A DNA stretch of 64,000 nt from Anoplopoma fimbria. Taxonomy: Eukaryota > Chordata > Actinopteri > Perciformes > Anoplopomatidae. Positions 1 to 12,946 of this stretch are shown here, one piece after another (position 1 is the stretch's first letter; each line of letters opens with the position of its first letter). Below the pieces are notes generated by a model. That model was not told where the DNA came from, made no database searches, and was given only the letters and a program-made list of their open reading frames with translations. The position numbers were made by a program, and so were the translations under genes. The stretch is from positions 1 through 64,000 of the forward strand of contig NW_026553892.1 in NCBI RefSeq assembly GCF_027596085.1, given 5' to 3'.

Positions 1-1219
1 CAGTGCTTGTGAAAAACAGTCAGGCAAGTATTTTGGAACTGAAAAAGTTTAAAGGTCTAGGTAAAGTCGAATGTCAAATTAGTTTTTAGTGATGAACTAA
101 AACTTAAAATAAAGGATTTTTCTGCAGACTATTTTTTGACTATTCAAATTTTATCCTGGTAGTTTTTATATTGTTTTCCCTTCTTTTAGATTCTAAAATA
201 TGTATTACTCTCCTGCCCTCTGCAGCCCTTTAAATTATTACAGTGCCCAAACTAAAACTTAAAGTATCCACTAAAGTTAAGCAATTATATTTTGTAACAT
301 TAACATAATCAAAAAATAACGTTTCAAGAGACAGGTTTCTTCACAAAGTAGCCTTCCTAATGACCCGTCTACAGGCTGCAAGTCATTTACACAATGGAGG
401 AGTGTTCAAAAAACGACATGTGTGAATGGGTTGTTAAAATACCTGCTCCAGCCTACAGGATCAGTGCTGAGTATGGAATTAAACACTCACACACCTTCAA
501 GTCCCCACTTGGCTAAAATTATAAAGAATATACCAGAGGGTTTTAGACATGATTTTAGCTTGATTTAAGGCATGACTATCAGGGGAATTTCCCCTGTGCA
601 GGTCATTCCCCTGTTAGTAACTGGTTTACGACGCCCAAGTCCACTGTCCAAGTGTTATTGTACTATTCCACATTTATCAAAAACAACAAAAACACACTAT
701 GACCTATCTCTCCCCCGACAATAGCCTCTTAGTTGAGATCGCTTCATAGCAATCCTCTCTCGGCGTGTGTTCATCCGTCTTACGTTCGGCAGAGTTATCA
801 ACCAATGACAGGGGACTGTTACACGAACTGTCGGCAGGTTAAGCAGCTGATCCTCGTATGGCAGCAGGTGTACCTGAAAAATCTTCAGGTGATTTAAGAG
901 AGCTTGGGGCAAAGAGGTTATCATTTGCACTTTAATGATCCAAGTGTCTGTTGCTCACCCAGCAAAGTAAGGACTTTTACCGAGGTTTTTTCTGGTTCCA
1001 AAGTTTTGACCTGCTTAAGCAACGCGAGTCGCAGTGGAGGGAGTGTGCCTATGTTTGTAGCCATAGTGACGACCTGGTCATGTCACAGGGACTCCCTGGG
1101 GTTCCCGTGGGACTCATCCAATAAGTTGTGCACCACACTAGGATGGATATATCTTTCTCAAACCCTCTCCGTGTTTCTATCTTCACCTTCCATTCTACTT
1201 GTATCTTCTTGTTGACCAG
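1..1219. other. Left edge of unit A, no exon recognised
   Basis: I see no convincing coding exon here. From about 658 onward the sequence is repeated in unit B from about 24116, in the same order relative to the next ccp110 exon, so it is part of the duplicated unit. Unit B has about 240 extra bases between 24137 and 24372. The stretch just before 1220 is the pyrimidine-rich tail of a ccp110 intron ending in CCAG. Open frames here are short and show no family motif. Confidence 0.6.
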
Positions 1220-4200
1220 GTGATGACAGCAGAGCAGCAGAGTGCCTTCTGTCGAATTGGCGCCATCATTCGTGGCTTCCTCACTCGCAGACTGCTGAAA
1301 ACAGAGAAGGTCAAACACCTGCGGCAGACCATCATGGTGAGATTACACATTTAACACAAACAACACACGCTGATAATGTGCACTACCGATAGGAAAAAAC
1401 AATGTGAATTTCATAAGAGTTCATTAATAAATGAATCATTGTGTTAGTGAGTGGGAAGAACTCTATGTTTAGGAGTGTGTTCTGTATATATGTGTGCTTA
1501 GGATACACAGGAGTTCATCCGTTCGTTCCAGACAGAAGCTCCACAGAAGAGAAGCCCCTGCTCAGCACAAGATCGCTCCCTCCAAGAGAGAGTTAGAGCC
1601 CAGGTATGATGGTAGTTACTGACTATAGACAGCAGAGGTCCATCTTACCTTGTGCTTATGTGTGCATCTTTTGTCCCTCAGTTACGTGCAGCCCTTTATG
1701 ACATCCATGATATCTTCTTTGAAATGCCTCTCTGGGACCGATTAGCATTGCTGCAGCAGGACAGGGAGCTCCAAGCAGAGAGGAAGCTGTGAGACATGGT
1801 AACCTGTCAACCAATCAATCACATATCCATATTTGATCAGAAGAAGGTGACATTTGCAGTCCTCTTTTAAAGGGAGTAGTGAAAGTTCAGAAATCTTTTC
1901 ACTCTCAATATGAACTTGAAAACTAACTTGAGTTTGTCCTCATGCTCGTCGAGCAGTTAACCATTTGTCTGGACAATTTGTGTAATGTTGCAAAGCATAA
2001 ATCAAGACAGTCATGGCTTATTATTGTAGCTACATCTGTTAAGATCATTTATAATTGGTCTATCTGCTGAAAGCTGGTAGTACTAGTGGTAAGATAATCA
2101 TGATGAGCTGTATTTATATTGCACCTTGATTACCACACTTACAAAGTGACTTACAGGGAAGAAACAGTATAGTGGCAACCTGCCTTGTCTTATACAGTCA
2201 GAGTCAGTGCTTTAATCAGAAACCATGTTCCTTACTGACTCTGTCAAAAGGAGAAAGCCAAGGGCCCCAAGGAGAGAGTGGTTCTGTCTGCTGCCACACA
2301 GAGGTCTCTGGACAGGAAAAAGAGGTACAATGGGAAAGAGGAACACAGCCTTACATTGCAGATGAGATCTGGTTTTAAATGTTTATGTTTTTGATGATGC
2401 GATCCAGAGATCAGCAGTGGTTTTATTGTACGTGTTTGGTACTCCTCCAGGGTCGGTGAATCCCCAGCAATGCCTAGAAAGAAGCAGCAGAAGCCAAAGA
2501 GCCCCACTACTAACAGGTGCTCCATACTATCTGGTTTTGAACATTATAGTGTACTACAATTTCCTCTGTTTAATGTCCCCAGAAAATGTGTTCCCTAAAT
2601 ACATCCTTTCTTCATTCCCAGAGTCCTGAAGCCAAGCCAAGGCCAAAATTCTCCCGTGTCAGGCCAGCTAAACCGCCAGGGGTGAGACTTGTTTCACCAT
2701 TCTGGCAAAGTGCCTTATCTCGCTATTATAAATCACATAAACTGCCAAATGTAATTTCTTTAGAGATATGTCACTCCGCCTCATTCCACTGCTGAAATTT
2801 TTTGTTGATTGTCTTTTTGGGTTGCTAGTGTCCTTATTAACAATTCAATTCAATTCAGTCTATTTTGTATAGCCCAAAATCACAAATTACAAATTTGCCT
2901 CAGAGGGCTTTACAATCTGTACACATGCGACATCATCTGTCCCAGAACCCTCACATCGGCATCGGAAAAACTCTCCTTAAAAAAACCTTTAACGGGGAGA
3001 AAAAAGGAAGAAACCTATGGGAGAGCGACAGAGGAGGGATCCTTCTCCCAGGATGGACAGAACGCAATAGATATCATGTGTACAGAATTAACAACATGAC
3101 AGAGTTACAACACATTCAATGTATATGACATAAATTATTCATATAATCACAGTAGTTAGCAGAGTAATGAAGGAGAAAATTAAGATTACTTATAATAACA
3201 ATAATAAAAGCAGCAATGACTAGTATAATTAAAATAATGATATAGGGAATAGTATTAGTAATGTGACTAATAATAATAATAATCGAAGTAACAGTGGGTG
3301 TCAGCCAGGTCCCAGCAGGAGGCACAACCACGGTCCAGGTACTACTATGATTCATGGAAACCTGCGAGGCAAGAAAGCACAAAGACTCCGGGGAAGAAGC
3401 AAAGTCAGTAATATGCATTAATAGGAGATTAATACATAAAGATGGAGGGAGAGAACAGGAGAGAGGAGCTCAGTGTATCCTAGGTAGTCCCCCGGCTGTC
3501 TAGGCATATAGCAGCATATCTAGGGCTGGACCAAGGTGAACCTGAACCAGCCCTAACTATAAGCGCTATCAAAAAGGAAGGTCTTAAGCCTGCTCTTAAA
3601 AGTGGTGAGTGTGTCTCCCCCCGGACTGAAACTGGAACCTGGTACCACAGAAGAGGAGCCTGATAACTGAAGGCTCTGGCTCCCATCCTACTTTTATAAA
3701 CTCTAGGAACCACAAGTAACCCTGCATTGATGGAGCTCAGCTCTCTAGTTGGGTAATATGGAACTATAAGTTCCTTAAGATAAGACGGTGCCTGGCCAGT
3801 TAGAGCTTTGTAGGTGAGTAGAAGAATTTTAAATTCTATTCTTGATTTAACTGGGAGCCAGTGCAGAGAAGCTAATACCGGAGTAATATGATCTCTTTTC
3901 TTAGTTTTTGTTAGAACACGTGCTGCAGCATTCTGGATCAACTGTAGAGATTTAACCCTCCTGTTATGTTCATTTGTCAGGAACAGCAATGATGTACATA
4001 ATTACCAACTCCATAACTAACAATTCAATCACTATTTATTGGAATGGAGTTATCCATCCCCCACAGATCATAGTTCCATTAGGATAACTCACTCGTTTTC
4101 ATGAAAAATACATGTTCAAACAATTTTTAGGTACTTGGAGGAATAGGAATAAAAATGCAATTTAAAAAAAAAAGTTGCAAATATATGTTATGAACCATTT

Positions 4201-4828
4201 TTATTTTTAATGTTGATTACACTAATTAAGGCAAGTAGAAGAAGTTTCATAATGAAAAAGTACTTTAAAATATTTTTTCTAGATTTTCAAACTTTGAAAC
4301 AGGTCAATTTGACTGGCAATATAACAGGAGGGTTAAGAGACTTATTAGAGCAGCCTGATAATAACGAATTGCAGTTTTTGTGCATCGCTTTGAGACAAAC
4401 ATTACACTTTTGACTTTTTCTGTCTCTGATGAAGACACACTTGGCTTCAGAACGTTAGTCTTCTGATAAAGTTTATTGCCTTAAATCCGTTTGCTGAAGT
4501 ATACTTTTGACCTAAAGTCTCTCCTGATTGCACTTTTCATATTTCATATGCTGACCTAATGTATTTCCCCTATCAGCAAATAATCCAGAAGTGGATGTCA
4601 TGCTTTGCTAAGCAGTGTTGTTAGCAAACTGTTATTCCAATACTTTATTTTCTTAAGTTGCAAAAGGCAACAGTGTACATAAATATATCAATGTAATATT
4701 TTCCAGAATACTTTAAACTTAGCATAGTATGAAAGTGGCTTTTTCTTCTCAGGAGCTGGTACAGAAAGACACCAGAGGAGAGAGTGAGGCGCTCAGACAG
4801 CCTGAAGAAGCAGCACTCTCTGGGTTAA
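1220..4828 (+). CDS. ccp110: ccp110 (CP110) C-terminal exons, unit A; in-frame TGA in the third
   Basis: Seven exons with consistent phases and GT-AG borders: 1220-1336, 1502-1603, 1682-1798, 2251-2324, 2451-2516, 2622-2681 and 4753-4828 (stop TAA 4826-4828). The translation gives an IQ-like helix ([18 protein letters not shown]), then [29 protein letters not shown], and the basic tail segments [13 protein letters not shown] and [13 protein letters not shown]. These are hallmarks of the conserved C-terminus of CP110, the centriolar cap protein that limits centriole length and blocks ciliogenesis. Earlier exons lie left of the window. In exon three codon 37 is TGA (1790-1792), two codons before the donor; the context fits a CpG change from CGA (Arg). 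If real, it removes about the last 100 residues, so this copy may be truncated or a pseudogene. A LINE sits in the last intron. Family assignment is strong; functional status is uncertain. Confidence 0.75.
2844..4395 (-). mobile_element. 5'-truncated LINE (L2/CR1-like) 3' end in the last ccp110 intron, unit A
   Basis: The minus strand of 3480-3989 encodes the C-terminal region of a LINE reverse transcriptase ([20 protein letters not shown], then [20 protein letters not shown]), a signature of fish L2/CR1-type elements. Its 3' UTR runs toward lower coordinates and ends in a short (AATTC)n tail at 2842-2857. The body contains the common fish repeat with the TATAGCCCAAAATCAC and CAGAGGGCTTTACAATCTG segments. 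Unit C at 48205-48235 has the same host flanks with no element between them, which defines the insertion; the shared ACAA at both edges may be the target duplication. Unit B carries the same insertion. Confidence 0.75.
3956..4332. mobile_element. piggyBac-like MITE nested in the LINE, unit A
   Basis: Terminal inverted repeats CCCTCCTGTTATGTTC on the left and the complement of ATAACAGGAGGG on the right, each abutting TTAA (3952-3955 and 4333-4336), the target site of piggyBac transposases. The flanking LINE sequence is continuous once the insert is removed. At 377 bp it encodes nothing. The unit B copy (32113-32940) is about 450 bp longer, so this one has an internal deletion. Confidence 0.8.
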
Positions 4829-7800
4829 CAGCTGACTCAACTTCCCCGACCTGTGAACTTGAATTTGTAGTCTTTGAATACAAACCTTTGCTCCACTGAA
4901 AGTTTGGTCTGTGCTGCTAATATGATTGTACCTTCTGAAACTCAAGTGATTGTATTCACTACCATACTTGAGCTCATTGGTATACATCATCACAATGTCA
5001 TTGTTTTTTTACTGTTGTAGTTTGCTGAAGAAGTTTTAATTGACAACAACTGAACTGAACACAACACTCACATGGAGCTTAATAATGTCTAGTAGGCACA
5101 TTTTACACTTTAAAGAAGAAAAAATACAAAAGTAAGTCTATTTAAATGTAAGCTAGAAGAAGGTAAGAGATAATGGGGAAATAATTTGTATCTTGCTGAA
5201 GAGCATTGCCTTTGCGTCACATGTTATCATGCATATCTTTACCAGGTGCATTCATAAACGTCTAGTGCTTATAGCTGTAAGAGACATTTTAAAATCGCTT
5301 TTATGCTGACAGTCGTGTGAAAGTATTTAAGTGAGTATAATACATTAATTACAAGTGTTTTGTTCAAGGGCTTTGAGTACCTGTTTGTGCTTTGTTTCTT
5401 TATTAAATGGTGCTGAGTTTACATTACCACTGAGGCATTTCAGCGTGTTTCAACATTTGTGATATATTTGTTAACACACTGGAGCACTGTTACATTAATG
5501 TAGCTTCACATAATAGGAGATGTACAGCAGACACTGAGAAAAACTGAATTATTGAGACCATGTCAAATGCATGCCAAATTCTCTGTACCACTGCCCAAGT
5601 CAACACTAAGGGTCAGACTCTAAATAAAAGAATATTCATGTGAATATATTATTGTTAAGGAATTGGTACACCCACTATAGTTCACTGTGATACATAATTC
5701 CTGCGTCATTAGTATTCAGTGTCTTGATGTTGTTTGCTGACATTGCTGTACTCTCTTTACTCTTTTTTGCTTTTTTAAAAATGCCAAATCGTCATGTTTT
5801 TTATGACCACAATACATTTTGAAATTGTTTGAATTTTCTGGACTCTGATTCCTAAAATAAAAATGTAATAAAAAAATATTTACAGTGAATTTGGCTTGAA
5901 CCAACAAGCAACGCTGGGGAGTTAATGACAGTTACATATCTCATGATGCAGTGCTGTCGATAGTTTAATGTAATTTAATCTCAGTTTTGGGACTTTATAG
6001 AACATTAACCAGCTAATATTCTGCTATATGCTTACAATTGATTTCATGATAATAGAACCCCATTTCTGGCCATGTGGTTTCAAATAGGGATTCTGTTTAA
6101 GATATTTGGACCATGACTGGAATCCATTGTAACCACCATGGATTAAAGGAGGACTTCATGTGGTGCCCATGTGACAAAGCACCCTAAAAGCTTTTTGCAA
6201 CCACATTTCAATCAGAGAGACTTTAATCACAATGTTGTATATGCAACAGGATACCTACTGCAATTACAAGAAGAATTTGCACGGTAGGCCCTTTTTTTTA
6301 CTAGCTCATATCTTTCTGTTTTATAACCATTCTCAGTGTATTTAAACTCCAAAAGACTGGCACACATTTGAGGATCATAAAGGGAAGGCCACCTCAGCCC
6401 ATTAGGAAATTAATTTTGTGTAAGTGGACTTACTAGATCAGTAGCTTCCTCAGATGAAGGAATGTAAGATTGTGTTTGACCAAGGTGACTAAATATCTTT
6501 CACAGCTACGTATACATTGTATGCTTCTTTCACTTTTGTTTCACAATAGACTCGTAATCGTCAAGTGTCACGTATCTGGTTATTTTTAATTGCGGCCTTA
6601 GGCGTAGAAGGCAGGATTCCATTTGTGAAATCTCTTTGTCCTACATACCAATGTATCATTGAGTTGACTGGGTCCACCCACAGAGACATAACTAGCTGGG
6701 ACACACCCAGTAGAACAGAGTGCATGTACTTGGATACAAATAAATAAAAAAGTCAAACAGGGGAAGTATGTAAAGCAACTTATTTCTCTTCAGCAATGCT
6801 GTTTGTGTGTTGACATTTAAATTTGTATTACTTGTTGGTGCATGATACAAACAGCACAAAAACGGACAGAGCATGATAAATGCAAACCATTTATCCCAAA
6901 GAGAAACTGACATTAAGGCATACAAGTAGCTCCAAGTAGACCTGAATGCAAGTTCTCTTGACAAAAGAGCACTTGCAAATTACATTAAAACACTAACGTT
7001 AGAGAATAGTATATAATATAATGTGTAAGCATGTATGTGGCAGAATTGAGGTTTTTCTTCTATTGTATTTCATTAATCATCCCACAACCTAAAACTGTAT
7101 AAAACATGTAACAAATAATGAACGGTAAATATATACATCAAATTCTCAATAAATAAAAAAAGGAGATTAATACACTAATGTGGTTCTACCCATTTTAATA
7201 ATGAACTTGGTTATCATATATCCATATAAATAACCACCCTAATGTTTATACAGTATAGCTAAAGAAGTAAAGCTGTTTTAGTGCTGAAATTGTTACTATC
7301 ACATGTACACATCTTTTATAACTCCCTGGTATCAAGAGCAGCTTACTCACCAATACACACACCCAAAACAAACAAACAAACTCATGCAGACCGTTTATTG
7401 TTGAGATAAACTAACTTAGGGCATACAAGGTCAGCCACTTGTTAAAAGAACAAGGTTTACTTGTGGCCTGATATTATGCCACTGATGTTATTGTCTCTGT
7501 GATCCCTCTTTTATTTCCATTATTTCAAGTTCACATAGTGAGTTTTCTTGGTCAGTAATAAGAAAAGAAGTGACAATAGTGTTGATAAACCCTGGACCAA
7601 AAAGCAGTATTAAACATAGTGCAAATGGTGCCTGTCCCTTTTTATGGCCCATCTGTGTGTCCGCATGTTCCATTTTCTTGCATCACTAAGTGGCACTTTG
7701 AAGCCACAACAATCATGACACATGCCATTAACATGAATCCTAAATGAATAACAACACACCTTTACTAAACCTGTTCAAGAAAAACCTGTACTAGACGAGC

Positions 7801-8283
7801 AATCATCATCAGGACAAACTGACAAATGGTTGGGAAATTAACAGAATCTAGATCGTGTGGATCTTTTTTTTTCTACATCTAAAATTATGTCTTAAATTTG
7901 GTCCAAAAATAACATGGCTTTTATATGACAATATTAATGTCATATCAGTTCATAGACATAAACCTCATAGATGCTGAGTAAATGCAACAAACATGCATAT
8001 CCACAAATCTTTACACATTGACACGTTGAACACACCGACTAACAGGTCTGACCTACTATGTTAAAATGCATCATACATTTATAATATGTATAGTATTTGT
8101 GGTGTGTTACTAAAAGTGTTTGGGAACTGTAATGTAGATTGGTGTCAGGAAATTTAATTTAAGACAAGGTTCATGAGAGGTTTTAAAAATAAATTGACAA
8201 GAAAAAAGTTGGAAAATCATTTGCTTATATATCAATAGAAACTGATGTTTAGACAAAGAAGACAAAGTATTTTGAACATGATC

Positions 8284-8289
8284 TTTATT
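8284..8289 (-). terminator. Candidate poly(A) signal of the NUGGC-like gene, unit A
   Basis: TTTATT on the plus strand is AATAAA on the gene strand, about 780 bases past the stop codon. The surrounding CAATAAAGATC is kept at the matching place in units B and C. It is a candidate only; other A/T-rich hexamers exist nearby. Confidence 0.35.
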
Positions 8290-8393
8290 GGACAATATAC
8301 CATGACAAAACATGTGAAGATTAAAACAAAATAATTGTTCAGTAAATAATGAGAAACCAGATGGGCTGGTTTATTAATATCATCTAGTTCTAT

Positions 8394-8630
8394 TTCTCCC
8401 TGTGTCAGCGTGGGTTCTCTCCGGGTTCTCCAAATATTTTCTCCCACAGTCCAAAGACATGCACCTTAGGTTAATGATGACTCTAAATTGCCCATAGGTG
8501 TGGATGTGAACGTGAATGGTTGTTTGTCTATATATGTCGGCCCTGTGATAGACTGGCAAACCTACAGTATGTCCAGGTTCAGGTGTTTAACACCATAAAA
8601 TCATTGCCATTAGCCCAATGACAGCTTAAA
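8394..8630. repeat. LINE-tail or SINE-type fish repeat, deleted copy, unit A
   Basis: Contains the familiar fish repeat segments GTGTCAGCGTGGGTTCTCTC, CCACAGTCCAAAGACATGC and CTCTAAATTGCCCATAGGTG. It starts directly after ATCTAGTTCTAT, the target sequence duplicated around the complete copy in unit C (58255-58525). The right end is scrambled and the second target copy is missing. Unit B has the uninterrupted target. Confidence 0.7.
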
Positions 8631-9067
8631 AATATATTAAAGAAGAAGAAAAAAAAGAGTTCATTAAATCATTAAAAACAAAATGTATCTGAGATATCAT
8701 TAACTGTGATAAGAAGCGGTTATGGGAACTGGGGATGAATGAATGAATTTTCTGTCTGCATCTTTTATCAATTAAAAGCAAAAATTCAAATATAGAAAAA
8801 TTTTAAATCTCTATGCATTTAATTCACTACAAGCTAATTCAAACAACATATCAAAACAAATCTCAAAAAGAACATGGATTAAATGGCCTGACAAAAATGG
8901 TTGAGATCAATCCAGAGGCCTCCCGGCTCTAATCAGCGAGCCCTCGGGACTCTTCAGTTGGTAATCAGCTGTGCAGCACTAGTGTAATTAAAAACATTGT
9001 TAGCATTATTCAGAACAGCTCCATCCTGAGGAATTATGTAGATATTTTAACAACAGTTTTTACCAGA

Positions 9068-9955
9068 TTAGTGGTTTTCTTCATCTGGGCTTCCCATCAG
9101 TTCTTTATGGTGGTTCCTCACCATCTCAAGCTCCACTGTAACGTCTAATAAAACCAAAAACATGATGTTCGCTATTAATTACACTATCGGAAATAAGTTG
9201 ACTTAATCAGTTGAATCAGATATTTCAAGTATTTTAAGTGATTATCATGGTTTTTTTTGCTAAATTGCCTTCACCTGGGATTGAGACACCATCAGTCTTG
9301 AGTGACAGCTCGATTGATTCCAGCATTGTTTTTTCCAGGTCCTTCAGGATGTCATCCTAAATGAACATAAAAATCTTTATCACTCACAGCCAGAATATAC
9401 CTAAAACTAATAACAAAAGCTGAATGTGTGTGAAAGTGCCTGCAGTGTTTTAGTAGAAAAAGCAGCAATCAAAAAGAAAATTCCACTTGATTATATATAC
9501 GATGACTGAAATTGTAGATAAAGATAAGCACCAACACATGTTTTACTATATCCTCATTGTACAACGTATTATAAAATGTTACAAACCATCAAGTGAGTCA
9601 GCTGGTTTAACATAACATCTTTAGCTTCCTGAAACATGACGTCCTTTGACTCATCTACGTGCTTCATAATAGTGTCCCTCATCTTTTTCAGCATCCCTGT
9701 TCCACTAATTTGTTTTGCATCTGCAACAAAAGAGAAAACTTTAGTCAGTTAAATTTTTTATCATAATTACATTCTGCACGATCAAAATGAATAATGTGCA
9801 TTTTTATAGTATCAGGTTTTATATATATCATGATCTTTTATCATACCATTGTAGCATTTCTGCATGGCTGTCTGAATCGTTTCCGTCAGACTGCTGTAAA
9901 TCGTTTTCTTACGATCGCGGATGATTTTGTTGAGTTTCGTCTTCATCTTTTCTTC
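9068..9955 (-). CDS. C-terminal exons 17-20, NUGGC-like copy A
   Basis: Exon 17 (9955-9847) encodes EEKMKTKLNKIIRDRKKTIY and QTAMQKCYN. Exon 18 (9720-9587) encodes GTGMLKKMRDTIMKHVDESK. Exon 19 (9356-9275) encodes DDILKDLEKTMLESIELSLK. Exon 20 (9144-9068) ends ELMGSPDEENH then TAA. The exons are in phase with each other but lie after the exon 14 frameshift, so they are not read in copy A unless exon 14 is bypassed. The last exon differs in frame from copy B. Confidence 0.65.
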
Positions 9956-10469
9956 CTACGAGAGGGAATATGAAGCATGTATCAACATATTTTAAATAAA
10001 ATCAAGGTAATATAGAAATAAGGTTGATCTTTTCTCTTTCTTCCTCCAGATTTCACCTGATTATCACCTGAATAAATACAATATTTAAACAGATTTTCGC
10101 ACCCAAGACCTGCTTTCCACCAGGTGAGGGTGCACATATATTTTTTTCCCCACTGATGTCAGACTACCTCAAAAACTTCAGTTTCTTGTCATGAATATGG
10201 GCAGGATCAGCAGCTTTGCAGAAGCATTTCATTTTTTAAAGGGCATCTCCAGTTTTAACTGACAACATTTACTGTATTGATATACTTCTTCATATACAGA
10301 GTATATGTGTTAACAGCTCAAAACATCTATATTTAATTTATTGTCTCAGGTTTAGTCTTCATTTCAGTCCTCAGTCAAAAACTTTTTTTTGCTCACCCTT
10401 CTGCTTAAGCTCCTCTGACCTGGCATTATTGCTTGATAATGAACTAATAACACTATTCTCATCTCTTAC

Positions 10470-11966
10470 CTCTGTATGGAGAAATATCAGTTGCAGCTCG
10501 ACATCTTTGTTCACTGTCTTCTCTCTCCTCTGTGAAAACGAATTCAGGACGCCATTGAATGGTTTTCCTTCATTTCTGAAACATGTTATCAAGTTGAAAT
10601 GTTTAATGAACGCAGAATTGTCAAGTTCGTATTTTAATAATACAATTTCTATGTATGTATTACATTGCATAGTTTGTATTACTGTATAATGTAGAATTAG
10701 TTAATTCTACACATTGTCCATAGTTTGTAAAATTAGCCAGCACAGGGTTTTATGTCTTTATTAAGTCATTTCTTACGGGAAGGTCTTCTTGAATTTCTCA
10801 TCAATGCTCTCAGTCAGGCATGCAGATAACTTCATATTGAGGTTTGTGTCTTTGAAGATGCCATCGTGCTGTACTATACACTTCAGGGTACTGTGGAAAC
10901 CACTGCCTGACTTTCTCTAAAAAAAAAAAAAAACATTTTTAAGACATTCATATGAAGTGCAAAATCTGTTGTAATGAAGTAGTTATAATTCAAATACGTA
11001 CAGGATGTATGACCGACTTCAAGACTTTTTCACATGAACTTTTTGATTTTTCAACCCCTCACTGAGGCATTTTTCGAAAGCCTGATAAGTCTCTTCCATG
11101 GGTTTCCTGATTTTATCAAGTTCATGCCTCATCTTTTGTTTAAGGTCTGTGCAAACAGCTGCCTTTATGTCAGCCTGAAATCAACAACAACACATTCAGT
11201 GTTTAAAGCAATGAAACTATACTGCTATTTGACTGGGCTTTTTTAATTTATTCACATATAAACAAAATTCAGTAGATTTTGGGTTAGACCACCCTTTAAT
11301 TAAGGTCATTATGCAGCCTCTCTGAAGAAAAAGAAATTCAGGAAAACAACTAAATTGATTGCTCAAACGTATGTATGGGTGACATTACATGTAAGAAGTG
11401 TGTCTTTGACTTTAGCATGTTTTCACATTATTTTCTGTTAATATAAATGATGATTTAAGACAAAGAAAGAGATTTTATTACTTGATCTTACCCCTTCTCT
11501 ACGGCTGGCCCCTTGAATCAGAGAGAGAATCCCAAGAGCTCCAGACACATAGTTTAACGTCTCTGAGTGACTGTCATTGAGATTCTGCAGAAATTCCTGA
11601 AGTTTGGGTATTTCTGTAAAAAATGCATCTCTTACATAGCATCTTACATAGTTACACAACATATTTAATAATGTGCTCTCATATTGAGACTTCACCTACC
11701 AGTGTCATCTTGATCTAGAAGTCCATTTTTAGAAACTTTGGAGCTCACTGTGAACACTTTGAAACTTTCATCACTGAAATGTTTCTGAAAAGAAAAACGT
11801 TTTGATTTTAAGGCATGCTTGCATTTGTAGACAATCTTTGTGTTAAACTTTCTGTCAGTCTCTAAAACTCACCTTAACTGTGTGTAGTTTGCTGAATTCT
11901 TTTCTCACTTCTTTCTTTGCTTGATCGTTTGTTTTCAATATGACAGCACGAACATCATCTGCTGAA
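10470..11966 (-). pseudogene. Middle helical exons 11-16, copy A, with both lesions
   Basis: Exon 11 (11966-11873) encodes AVILKTNDQAKKEVRKEFSK, but its upstream intron end is now a run of A where copy B has a pyrimidine tract. Exons 12 and 13 encode HFSDESFKVFTVSSK and EIPKLQEFLQNLNDSHSETL. Exon 14 (11174-11002) loses one C at 11055-11058 and stops early. Exon 15 (10916-10777) encodes FHSTLKCIVQHDGIF and ESIDEKFKKTFP. Exon 16 (10575-10470) is 12 nt shorter than in copy B but in phase. This corresponds to the helical stalk-like part of dynamin relatives. Confidence 0.65.
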
Positions 11967-12418
11967 CTTTTTTTTTGCATCCAGAATTTTTTTTTTGAAA
12001 AAGATCTTTGTTAGACTTATACCTTTAACTATTGAATCCACCATTTATATTGAAACATACAACACTTTATTTTACAGGTCCGTGATCTGCTAGGAAGTTT
12101 TCTGGAAAGAACTTTGTCATTTTGAAACCTTAGAGACAAAGTTACAGACTACTATTTTAATTTAGTTAGTTGTGTAGAGTTTATAAGCAGTTATTGAGTT
12201 CTAAAGTAAATTCCTTGAATAGAACTGACTAAAGCCAATGACAGCATTTAAAATGACTTTAAAAATAGACAATCTACTCGCTGGTGGTCTTATTTTCTTA
12301 TGTACGTCATGTAGAGGAATCAGTATTGTTATTGAGACTGTTTCATAACCACTTAAAAGTTCCTCACAGTAACTTTAATGTATAGGTATTTTTACTTTTG
12401 GCATCTTAAATCACTTAC

Positions 12419-12919
12419 CGATCTTCTGAATCTTCAATATGATCAGACTTGGTGCAGATAAAGTGAATATGCCGACACTCGCCAGCATTTCCCATGAAGC
12501 TACTGGCACTTTCCAGGATCTCCCAGGCTTCTGGCTCTGACGCAGCTCGATTTATGTCAGTCACGATCCACACAGTGGAACAACTTCCAACGACCTGAAG
12601 GGACGAGACAGCAAGTTATTATGATGATTATCCGTACTTTGTAATAACATGATGTCACAGTTTGCAGATATCACAGAATAAACAATAAACAGCATTGCAT
12701 GTGATAAATTACCTGTTGCCACATCTTGTCTCTGCTCTTGTTACGGTCCCCATTTCCAGGAAGATCAACAATTGTGACATGCTTAAGAAGATCATTATTT
12801 GGCACCCTGATAGTGACACACTTCACTAGTGGCCAATACCACCTCTTCACTTCTTGACCTTCTCCATCTTTTTGGCCGCTTGTTGTGTATTTGACTAATT
12901 TCGCAGATAGCTCTTCAGC
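12419..12919 (-). CDS. G3 and G4 exons 9-10, NUGGC-like copy A
   Basis: Exon 9 (12919-12713) ends with HVTIVDLPGNGDRNKSRDKM, which contains the G3 motif DLPG (D near residue 346). Exon 10 (12594-12419) carries STVWIVTDINRAAS and then HIHFICTKSDHIED, whose TKSD is the G4 guanine-specificity motif (near residue 411). All motifs needed to bind and hydrolyse GTP are therefore intact in this copy, although its C-terminal region is broken. Confidence 0.85.
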
Positions 12920-12946
12920 CTGCAACAAATAATTAAATGAGATTAA

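Larger units (their letters stand above)
4829..9067. other. Tail-to-tail interval between ccp110 and the NUGGC-like gene, unit A
   Basis: No gene recognised. The left part should hold the ccp110 3' UTR; AATAAA at 5623-5628 is a possible plus-strand poly(A) signal, though it is deleted in unit B. The right part should hold the 3' UTR of the minus-strand GTPase gene. The interval is repeated with small insertions and deletions in unit B (33464-36740) and unit C (55209-59267). Open frames of 60-90 codons are not conserved in frame between units. Confidence 0.55.
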
